Shown here one piece after another: positions 40,401-50,400 of a DNA stretch of 64,000 nucleotides (position 1 is its first letter; each line of letters begins with the position of its first letter). Under the pieces are notes generated by a model. The model saw only the letters and a list, made by a program, of their open reading frames with translations, searched no databases and was not told the origin of the DNA. The stretch is from Nematostella vectensis (taxonomy: Eukaryota > Cnidaria > Anthozoa > Actiniaria > Edwardsiidae). Location: NCBI RefSeq assembly GCF_932526225.1, contig NC_064037.1:4546703-4610702 (forward strand), in the 5' to 3' direction. The position numbers and the translations under genes were made by a program.

Positions 40401-42635
40401 CTTTTAAAAACACTTCAGCATTACAAGTTAGACAAGACTTTAGTGCAATTCATGTGGCTCCGGATTTCGCTGGTGATGACGTCAGACCACTGGAAGAAAT
40501 AAGCGGAGTGGACGCGGAGCAGGAATCGGACGACGAAGAAGAGAGCAGAGCTGATAGTAAGGATGAAGCAGTCGAGAAACCAGGAGAGGACTCTGAAGAA
40601 GATGCGCCAGAACTAATTCCGATAACTGTAGAGTAGGTTGCTGTTTGTTCACTGTTGATTTTGAATCAATCATTATAAAAACACTTTATGTTTATTCTGA
40701 ACAATCACATATGATCAAATGAAAACAAGCCTCACTTTTTAGCGCTTTGGCAGTATGGCAATAGCCATTCTATGGATAATCGTGTGTTCACAGATGTTAT
40801 TGTCGCTATTTTAATTGAGTGATCACCTTGTTTGCTTGTAAAATCATGTTTTGAACATTAATATGTTTGTCCAGCGCCAGCGAAGGTAACGTAAAGGACC
40901 TGCTAGATGTTTCTGAGTGGGAGGAACTGAGGAAAGCTATGGAAACCGGGGAGATTGATGACAGCGACGAGGAGGAAGATCATGATGCTACTGCTTCTGC
41001 TGATGATGGTGATGACAATGATGATGACGATGATGACGATATTGATTATGAGTATTGGGTTGACGAGGAGGAGGAGAAAGTAGTGGAAGAAGAAGAGGGA
41101 GAAAAGAATGAACAAGAATACTCTGCTGACGAAAATGAATCAGAGGTTGTATCAGGTAAAATCAAAGAATACTAGCACAATTACAACGAGAAGCTTACTA
41201 GCAATGTTTTTGGACTAGCGATGGACCATGCCCTAATTGATGGTCCAAAACCTTTTTTTCTTACTTTCATAGATCTTTAACTAAACTATCGTTGTATTTG
41301 AATCTTGCGAAATCGCATCAATCGCATGAATTTTATTGTTGGTTGTTCATTTTGATTGTTTTATTTATAAACACGAATTTATTAAGAAGTTTACTATTTA
41401 TTTACTATGTATGCTAGATACAAACTTTATCAGCGTATACTTGATGCCTGCTTTGTTAAAATTACTCTTTGTTTTCTAGAGACAGCAACACCACCTGTTT
41501 GCGTTGACGACAAAATCTGGACGTCTCCCACTAGCCAACGGTATGCAGTCAGCGTGAGTCCGTTTGTGACATGCGTAGAAGCAATTGACAGCGACAACGA
41601 TAGAGAAATTGGAGGAGGCGTACACGGGACTCCAAAAAATTCCAATAACAATAGCAAATCTTCAAAGACGAAAAAGGGTATGTGAACAATAATGCACTGG
41701 GCTAAATATTTGTCCTTCTGTAAGACTAAGCTTAGGCTATTACCGAAATATCCTGTATAAAGTTTAACGTGCGGGTAGGTCACGATCAGTGACTAGTCTG
41801 GCTCACAGATCATTTTTTCCCTGGAACTACAAATTTAAAGGCAAGAAAATGTTCCACGCACACAGATAATTTAGTGTTGTTTATAGGCTGTTACATTTAA
41901 CATTTCCTTTTGTCCAAGTGTCCACCCGCTTATAATCTAATTATTCTTTGAAGGTTATTTGACGAGTAAAAATGGTGGAAAGCAAACCAAACGGATAAGC
42001 GACGAGTCTGAAGATGAAGACTCTCCTGGGAGAAAAGTAAGTAGATTTCCAGAAACGATCCATACTCACCAAGGAGAGGAAATCTAACCCTAAATACATT
42101 ATTATTTATGGAAAAACCTTTTTTGTTTTATTCCCTTTTTTCGGGAGTCACACATACAAAAGAACAAACTGGTGTTTTCGGAGGCGTCTTTGGAAATCTG
42201 CCATTGTATTGTTTAGTGAAGGCGATAGAGTGGGAAAGTGTCCGCTTAAAAAAGGCTGATTATGTTAATTCTTTACAAAAGAAAGCCCAAACTAAATTCT
42301 TGTATGAGAATTATCTCAATATGTTAAAATTTGTCCTCATGCGAAAGAGTTGCTGTTGTACAAGGGGCCAGGTTTTGCTGGCGGAGGGGGAGTAAGATGG
42401 GGTGCGAAATGCATATGGCTGGCATTGTGATGATGGTATTAAGATGGTTTCAACCGTTAAACGACAGATTTTGTGTGCTTACTGCCATCCTTTTTTGCAG
42501 AAGAAACGAATGACGACAAACAAGCAGCGAGTGGGGTCTAATTATTATGCAGCTGCCAACGTGAAAAACAAAAACCGAAACAGGAGCAAAGAGAAGACTT
42601 CCCGTTCAAAAAAGAGGGGAAAGAAAAATAAATGA
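31417..42635 (+). CDS. GNL2: Nucleolar GTP-binding protein 2 (GNL2/NGP-1)
   Basis: Twenty-one exons join to 855 aa: 31417-31486, 33762-33852, 33984-34078, 35524-35657, 36178-36276, 36449-36479, 36598-36652, 36894-36960, 37042-37071, 37493-37621, 38034-38147, 38393-38418, 38526-38628, 38848-38952, 39098-39256, 39818-39910, 40163-40632, 40875-41155, 41480-41677, 41954-42036, 42501-42635. GNL2 is a circularly permuted GTPase acting in pre-60S ribosome maturation in the nucleolus. The order is diagnostic: G4 NKCD (257-260), then G1 GYPNVGKS (319-326), then G3 DCPG (363-366). The NGP1 N-terminal block has [21 protein letters not shown] in place. The C-terminus [15 protein letters not shown] is the family ending. 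A very acidic stretch in exons 17-18 makes the protein longer than human GNL2 (731 aa). Exon 9 is a 30-nt microexon. The exon 17 donor choice (40632) is set by phase. Confidence 0.92.
31693..32487. repeat. 26-bp minisatellite, about 30 copies, in GNL2 intron 1
   Basis: The unit is close to GTGTTGATATTCTAGAGGCC followed by TTTGCC. Most units differ at one or two positions (GGCCTTT or GGCATTT, GCCGTG or GCCATG, TTGAT or TTAAT). Nearly every unit contains TCTAGA. No frame is conserved because 26 is not a multiple of three. Confidence 0.97.
33088..33366 (+). mobile_element. Truncated copy of the TGTACAGGACCCG inverted-repeat element
   Basis: This segment matches the left about 280 bp of the elements at 14018-16393, including the GGACCCGAAATGATCCC subterminal repeats, the GGAATTGCGGTAATGGACA-like segment and the following AGCAGAAGAAA tract. 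It stops after TTCTATTTATA, so the other terminus is missing. It lies in GNL2 intron 1. Confidence 0.8.
34796..35020 (-). CDS. Possible small secreted-protein ORF nested in GNL2 intron 3
   Basis: A 74-codon minus-strand frame starts at 35020 with an ATG in an acceptable context (GAATGGAAA). Residues 7-28 are hydrophobic ([20 protein letters not shown]) followed by CKPQASSQC, which looks like a signal peptide and cleavage region. The rest is polar ([20 protein letters not shown]) and ends near [12 protein letters not shown] possible donor (CCATG then GTATGT) could join it to further exons, but none was found. I do not recognise a family. It may be chance. Confidence 0.25.
   Translation of the reverse strand: MEIEAKRFIWFIYCSTLFSLFLPIFTFCKPQASSQCEPNYDQNNEKESSDVSLQGMNGLFGVKTPWYVDNKLLM
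35770..36129. mobile_element. 360-bp MITE with a 6-bp target duplication in GNL2 intron 4
   Basis: The left end CATACCTGTCAACTCTCCCG is inverted at the right as CGGAGGTTGACGGGTATG. The flanks are TAGTGT on both sides (35764-35769 and 36130-36135), supporting a transposition event. Fragments with the same CTGTCA(A)CTCTCCCGCATTA end occur near 32543 and, inverted, at 25430-25452. Confidence 0.8.
36675..36835. mobile_element. 160-bp MITE with CAGGCGCATACAC termini in GNL2 intron 7
   Basis: The ends CAGGCGCATACAC and GTGTATGCGCCTG are a perfect inverted pair. The interior block GTCATATGGAAAAAAGCATA then TAATAAGAAATGACC recurs at 52136-52280 and inverted at 50282-50400. It is a non-autonomous family with at least three members in the window. 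Confidence 0.75.
37690..37945. repeat. Degenerate (GAT)n-rich low-complexity tract, GNL2 intron 10
   Basis: The sequence is dominated by GATGAT, GATGGTGAT and ATGATTATGAT runs. A smaller similar tract lies at 19160-19265 in INO80B intron 6. Confidence 0.8.
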
Positions 42636-44409
42636 GTCTCGTTAAGGACATATTTTAAAGATACATAACCATCCAGTACCCTGCTAGTAGAGACTTTTCC
42701 TAGTTTCCCTATACTCGCCTTGTTTCCCTATACTCTCCTTACGTACTTTCGAAAAGAGGCGCAAGTACGGGATCCGAAACGATCTCCCTTTCACTACACA
42801 AGAGAATAATCTTCTGCACACGGACGGACCATTCAGCTACGACTTTGTTCGCGCGCCCGAGCCTTTGCCTCCAGTGACGCCTTCTCCCCGCGGCCTTGCA
42901 ACAAGGGCAGATATTGTTGTCTTTGTAGATTTGCGGTATTTTAAATTCGAAACTGATATATTAACCAATTGCTATGTTTGCTTAGTTTGTCTATTTGTTG
43001 TTTGAAAGATGTTTTTATTATTGCTCGAATAAGCTTCTGGTCCTAATTAGCACCTAGTCCGAGTTAGCACCTCGCTTTAAATTTAAACTAAAGTCATGAA
43101 TAAATAAACGCCTTCCCAAGTTTGTAGCCTGCGCCAGTAATGTAGCAGCCCGCTCCTAAGGTCTAACAGGATTGGCTGGATTACCTTATTGTTCTATTGT
43201 ATTCCCGTTCTATTGTTTTGTTTCCCATTGTTTTGTCTGTGGTGTATCAAGCGCGCAGCGTCTATCCCTTATCTTCCCCAGCCCTTTGCGCTTGCTACCC
43301 AGGCTACTCCACCCTTTACTTCAAGCGCGCAGCGTCTATCCCTCATCTTCCCCAGCCCTTTGCGCTTGCTACGCAGGCTACTCCACGCTTTACTTCAAGC
43401 GCGCAGCGTCTATCCCTCATCTTCCCCAGCCCCTTGCGCTTGCTACGCAGGCTACAAGTAAGCGCCTCGCCTAAACGTGTTGCACTTTATAGACACTAAT
43501 GACGGGGAATGATTTTGCGATCAAGAAAGATCATTTAATAAACCTATATATAACTGCCTCCTCTGTAATAAAAAAGTTGACTCGCCTTGGTACGCGTGCC
43601 GCACTTCGGCTTAACTGGCATTCCGCGTTCTATACCTCTGTCCTTTGCGTATATATGAAGACAACCGCTAAGCTTTTATTTGCTGAAAACAACAAAGGTG
43701 TATATGCTTTCTCTAAAACAAATTGAAAGATAACGCAATGTTGCCCGAGGCAAAGGTAGAAAATGGAGTATACGGACAAAAAAAATCATGGTCAGTTTAG
43801 ACTTGCCACTATGATTCCCATCATGCCTAAGTATAAGCTATGTCTCCTCGCAAATTTTAAAAAAAAGAATCGGTTATTTTTGGAAATATATTGGAAAGTT
43901 CATACTGGTCTGTTCATATGTTAAATAACTTTAAATCGGTTACCTATAAATAAAATAACAGTAGCACATCTAATACGGATGATTAAATATGATCCTCCGA
44001 AAACATGGATGAAATCGACGAGATTTGAGACAACTAGACGTCAATTTTATAACGAGTAAATTGAAAAAGAAGCTATAAAGAATTAATAACGAGCCTCCTT
44101 AAAGGTAAGAAGAGCGCACCCACTCAGTTTTCGCGAATTTTAATAGCTCACTAGATGCACACAAATAACCGTTTCTGTTTTATCCTTTAGCCCGTGGCCC
44201 AGGACTTTTATATAATCAGATGTTGGGTTGTCTGTGTGTTCGAGCGCAGTCTTCCTCTAACTTCATAAGAACGCCTAGTTGTTCTTCCGAAAAATCTGGG
44301 TAACCCACCCTCATATCAAACTTAGAAGGAATCTATTTTGGAGTGTTCTTTGCTTATATATACAAATACCCTTTTCGGTACTGTTTGCATTATTTACGAT
44401 AGATTCATA
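42636..44409. other. Intergenic, GNL2 to AKR7
   Basis: Likely GNL2 3' UTR signals are AATAAATAAA near 43100. A 74-bp tandem repeat occupies 43248-43456. A TATATATA sequence at about 44353-44360 lies roughly 55 bp before the AKR7 ATG and may be its TATA box. A short GGATCCGAAACGATC near 42770 resembles the 14-kb element subrepeat. No coding exon was recognised. Confidence 0.45.
43248..43456. repeat. 74-bp tandem repeat, about 2.8 copies
   Basis: Units begin CAAGCGCGCAGCGTCTATCC at 43248, 43322 and 43396, an exact 74-bp period with few substitutions. The last copy is truncated after GCTACGCAGGCTAC. The repeat is open in all three plus frames, which explains three overlapping frames of about 90-100 codons at 43172-43499. 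I regard those frames as noncoding. Confidence 0.9.
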
Positions 44410-47400
44410 ATGTCTGAGAGTGTTCGAACAGCGTTTGGAACCATGGAGTTTGGAAGGAAAGTAAACTTGGAAGACGTAAGTAACGTTAGTCAGCTCAGAC
44501 GGGCCGTAATTTAATATGCGCACATTTTTAAAGCGTATATATGCATTTGTGGATATAATTTTGATTTGTCAGCAATAATTATGCACTGTCTGTGACTGGC
44601 CAAATTTTGACCAATGAACTGACATCTCGGCTTCACGTTCATTCATTCATTTCTACTGATCTTACTTTTGACAAACTGTGTAACAATGTACTTCGTTTTT
44701 TTCCTCACCATCTTACTCCAGATGTCGTTGGTAAATGGACAAATGGTGGGGAAAATGGGAAAGCAGTGGGTATCTTTTTGTTATGGTGAAGATTTGGAGC
44801 TGAAATGCGCTTTGAAAGAGACACGATTCCGCTGGTTATATAATGATGGGAACAACCTGACCGTGAAACTTGCACTTATCGAGAAGGCTAATGTCCAAAC
44901 CTACCCTAACCTACTGAATTTGTTTGGAGGACGAGCATCTGTAGAACTGAATGGATCCTTGATTATAAGGAACATGCTTTCTTCTGATGAGGGAAAATTC
45001 ACCTGTGAAAGTGATTCTTTTCATCAACTATCCTACGATGTGCAGTTTGACTGTATGGGCTTGCTAACAAGCACAAGAGTTAATGTTTGCCCCAAACTTC
45101 CGAAAAGTATTTCCATACATTGTGGTGCCTTACCTCGAGTCAAGCAAAATAATATTGCAGCCATCACCTGGCATTGCAAATGGAACAGAGTTATTCTGTT
45201 CTTTTCTGGTCATGTTCTCACTTGGAACCCTGTTTACAAAGACATAGGACACTTCAACAATAAAACTGGAACTCTTTTACTAAATGGAACAAGTCCCCAA
45301 GTTTTAGAATGGCTTCATTGACATGCAAAGTCACTAAACTTGATGCAGGCACTGCAGAACGCCATAAGGTGAAGCTCACACGAGCATGCAACACTAGTTC
45401 TTATGTAAAAGAGCTACAGTCAAGCAGCATTACAACATCTTCTTCCACAACCAACAACCTAGTGTCGTCTGATGCCACTCAAAGCTTGCCAAGCAGTGCC
45501 CATATCAGCAACACTAGGGCTGTTGTAAAGCAGTTGATGCCAAGCACGAGTGCAACCCCCCATCCAACTACCATCAGTCTAGTAGTTGCGAATGGCACAC
45601 AACACACACCAAGTGGCAGCAGAAATAGAGTGGCCGGTGGTAGGGACAAACTCATTTGGTTGACAGCCCTTGTACTTGTCTTCCCTGTAGTATTTTTATT
45701 GTATAGATTTAAGAACTACCTGAAGTGGATCCAGCCCCTTCTCCATTGTAATTGATTGTCTTTTCAAGATTCCTGAATCTTTGAGGCCTTTTGTTCCCAA
45801 AGCAAGGGATTCAGCGTGCAAAAGTGTTCAAAATAAAGCAGATATTTTTATAGATCTTTTATTAAAGATTTTTACACTTCATTCAATTGCATTTTGTCAA
45901 TAAGCAAAGGCATTATTTGTAAATAAGCAAAGGTATATTTGTCTACTGTATATTGTGTGATTTCACCTTGATTTTACTTTGAAATTGTCAATGTCACCTG
46001 CTTTATCGAAATTTACAATATTTGTGATTTATTGAGAGAAATTTCACACTTGCAAAATATAAAGTCAACGTCAGCTAGTGCTATAAAATTCTTTTTTCAT
46101 GAAAAAAGGGAATAGCCTGCTATTGAATGATAATGATAATGGTGAAATTGTTAAAATTTAACCTGCTTGCTATTTTAATATATGATACATATGATTTTTT
46201 GTAATAAGTAATTTGCACGTTTGCCAAAAATAAATGCTATAGAATTGTGGTATTTGAAAGTTTTATCTAAATGATTACACAGTAATTACGGCCTGTCCGT
46301 CCATCTTTCTGTCTGTACATGCTTGGTATCATCACACCCCCCTACCCCGTCCCTTTTGCTATAACAGCAGGGTTTAAAATAGCGGTCAGCTGCCGGCGAT
46401 AGTCAACTTTTTTCTGGTCTTTACAGAGGTACAGCATCTAAAGTTATCCAACATCCTTGAGCCCTACAAGCTCTTTGATGACCAAAATCACTGTTACTGC
46501 AGTCCTGTTATAAGTGTATAATTAATGCCTTGTTAAAATTTATTTATTGTAGGCCAAGAGAATGGTCGAATTTTGTTTTCAGAATGGATGCTATGAGTTT
46601 GACACTGCTTTTATGTAAGTTTTTTACCATCTCTAATTAGAAAATGTTTGACAAATGGACAAAGGTGCTGAATGCTGCTTGTTTTTCTTTTATGGATAAT
46701 TGGATCTATTGTTTTTTTTTGGATCGTAGGTACGCAGATGGTAAAACTGAAGAGATTATGGGAGAGATAGACCTTCTAAAAGATCCAAAGGTACTGTATG
46801 TACATAGTACAATTGACAGAGTTTCCAGCATGTAGTCATTCTTATTTAGTCCAGCAGATATGTGCAGATTTAACCTTGAATTGCACACTTTTTGCTAAAG
46901 TTATCAATTTTAGCATAGTGATAGTTTTTGATAGCTCTTACAAGATAGGCTATTGAGCCAAGCTCAGTTCGGCTTTAATTTCTTATTAATAATGAATATT
47001 GATTTGGCCGCCATTTTGAACCGGAAGTAAACTAACTTTTTCCAAAAAAATAAATAAACTCACACAGAAAGTTTATTCATAGACAAATAAAATGTAAGTC
47101 AGGAAATGCATCTAAACAAAAGAGTTCGTAAAGTAACAAGATTTTTTAATTTTTGTAATTTTTACGGTGACAGCGATTTTGAACCGGAAGTAGTCAAGAG
47201 TAAATAATGGCACGCTTGTTTCACTTTGCGCCTTTAAACAAAACAAAAAAAAAACTTGTTTCAGGAGTAATTTAGGGCCATCTTTTCAAGATAAGCTATG
47301 GAGCCAAAAGAAAATCTGATTTAATCACGGATTATCTTGGGATATTAAAATGGCCAATAATTTAATCCGATAGTGAAAAGTCATGCGTCTATAAATGATT

Positions 47401-50400
47401 TAAAAGACACATATAGCCAGCCCAAGTATACCAAACATTCACGCTCAATAGCTGGATCAAGAGGAAAGAAAGAAGACAAAAGCAACTGCTTATGTGACAA
47501 GCCTGATGGGGATTCCAAGTACCCCGGGAGCGGGCCGCTCCACCAATTGACTTCAACGTCTTTTAACGACTGCACACATGAATGTGTGCAAGTGCTGTTA
47601 ATCTGGTGGCCTCGGGTGTCCGCTAAACACTCTTCTTGCCTTTCTTCCTTTTTCTACAGAAGAGTCAAAGAAGTATCTCGCCAATTAGAATTTCACGCAT
47701 TTACAGGTGATACTGTATCCTGTTGTGTGGCTAGGGGGAAAAGACAATACTTGCTGTATTCCCCGAAGCCACAGATGGTCTTCGACAGCTAGCCTTCAGG
47801 CCAGTTAAGATTCCGACAGAATGTTTGGCAACACTTGAGTGCTTCCCACTGCTGCTATACGACCAACAAGTACAGAGAATCGGAAGTAGACAAGGCAAGA
47901 ATGCAGCTTTTCGTGAAGAAAGGAACAGCATTTGATGTCATTCTACCGGCGAAGGCAGCTATCATACAACACACCAAGAAAGCTGCCTTTCAAGCAGGCC
48001 ATTGTTGGGGGCAAGCACTCCTCCCTGTCTCAGTACTTCCGTCTTTTTAGCACAATGGACAACAGTTGCCATAGCCGCTTTAAGCAAACGCTACTAGAGC
48101 TTTCCAAGGCGTTCCAAGAAGCCAAAGAACTATTAGATGAGGAACCAAGAGCTATTAGATGCAAGAGAGGCTGCCCAGCATGCTGCACTTGCACCAAAGC
48201 TAGCTCGAAATGTTCAGCCCTTTGCAGCTCCATTGAATCGTTTAACGATAAAGCTGTAAGATATCTGAACTGCATTAAATAAAAAAACAATTCTCATCTG
48301 AGTTTGTGATTACGTTAGACCGACGTATTATGAACCACACTTATTTTGTTTTATAAGAATCTTTTTTTAAGAACGTCCAACCTGACTAAGATTTCACTAA
48401 TTTTTAACAAAATGTCGAGGCTCACATAGAAAGAAAACATTTTCTTTATATTAAATTGGTGCATTTATCATTTGTGCAATTCTTTTTTAAAAATGCTTCA
48501 TTGCTTATTCGTATATGCATTAATCTGGTTTGATTAGAGTGTGTAGAAACAGGTCTGGAAACCTACTTCCGGTTTAAAAAAAAGGTAAAATTAATAGCAG
48601 AAACCTAATCAGTTTTCCTTTTTTTTTACAACCTAAAAGTATTAAATGGATTTCATGAATATTTTAGTCGTAGACTTTTAAACAAGATGTGCATCTCTGT
48701 GCTTTCAAAAAATTAATCTCCAGTGCAAAATGGCTGCAATTATAATAAACCATATTAGTCGGTGATAAAAGTCGATTTTATCTTGGCTCCATAGCTCATC
48801 TTATAAAGGTTATTTCAACTTACAACTGCAATAAAATTGTTGTCTTTTGCTAGAGGGCGCGGGGTGAAATAAACGTCCGAGGTTTTACTTTCAACTACTT
48901 CCGGTTAAAGGTGGCTATCACCTTTGAAGTTCCAAAAATGACAAATTTGCGGGTTTTTTTTTTAAATATTGGGTTTCAATACATTCTTTGACTTTCATAT
49001 TAGTTGTCTAGTGAAAAACAGTATCAAAATGTGCAAGTTTATTTATTTTTTATAAAAAGGTAGATTACTTCCGGTTCAAAATGGTGGCAAAATCAATACT
49101 CCTTATTAATTAAAAATTAAAGCCGATCTGAGCTTGGCTCTATAGCCTATCTTAAAAAGGGTATTAAAAACTATTACTATGCTAAAATTGGTAACTTTAG
49201 CAAAAAGTGTGCAATTCACATATCCGCTGGACTAATTGTTTCTGTTGCAGGTTGTCATTGCCACAAAGGCCAACCCATGGAGCAAAAAGGGTGAGTCAAT
49301 AGAACTTCATTGGGCAAAAGCTACTGTGACATCATTATATATTACTCAATATATCATATTAAGATATTCATTTAAAATTTGTTGGCAAGCTATTACAAGT
49401 GCTTACCTAGAGGGGTACATGCACCCCCCCCCTTTGGCTGCCAAAAAGTGGGAGTAAGTTGGAGTAAGTGGGAGTAGGGTAACCTCGTCAAAGAAACCTT
49501 ATTCGCAAACGGGTTTGGATGGCTTTGGGATTCACAAGAAAATATAGATGCGCAAGCAACCCAAAATATTATTTCTGCCTTTGAAATGCGCCTCAAAGAT
49601 ATTGAAATCAAACTTTCTATGGCACGATTTATGATGACAGCAACAGAAGAAACAATTCAAAGAATAAATTAAGAACATTCCATCTTTTTAATTCAAATTA
49701 TAAGCTAGAGGATTATCTGCTGGAATGTAAAATCATAAAACACCGTGTTGCTTTAACTAAATTACGAATAAGTGATCATCAACTAGGGATAGAGAAAGGG
49801 CGATACAAACGGCCCTTTTTCCGAGCAGAAGAGAGATTTTGCCCTTTTTGCCCCGGGAATGTAGAAAATTGCAAACTGTACGGAAAAGGAAAAGAAAAAT
49901 TATGGCAAGAACTAGATAAGCCCCATTTAAGTTTTATGGCGCTTATCAATCTGTCCAAGTCTAATGCTGCTAAAATAGCCAAATACATCTTCACTTGTTT
50001 TGAAAGGCGCAAAGTGGCTGTTCAGTCATAAAACACCTGTTTTCTGCCTGCATTTTCATTACTTTATCATTTATTGTTCATGTATTCAAATGCGCCAGAG
50101 TTTGTACACTGAAGGACAATAAATCATTCTGATTCTGATTCTGTACGCAGCTGCTTTGTCTCCTATTATCTTTGCTCTACAAAGGAGTTCTTTTGTCTCT
50201 TTTCTTCTCGTTCTTTGTGTCGAGGTGCGGATATTGTTCATTTGCCTAATCAAATTGCAGCTTGTAAGAGCTGCGTACTGACCCAAAAGTGGGTCATTTC
50301 TTATCAAATACTTATCAATTCTTATCAAATACTGTCCTTTTTCCAAATGATACCTTTGACTGTGCACCCCTCACAGCAATCTCATTTAGGCTATACAGGT

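Noticed and set aside
40903..41115. Minus-strand frame rich in Ile/Val/Leu opposite GNL2 exon 18
   Set aside because: It is the complement of the GAT/GAG-rich acidic stretch of GNL2, so the hydrophobic composition is an artefact.
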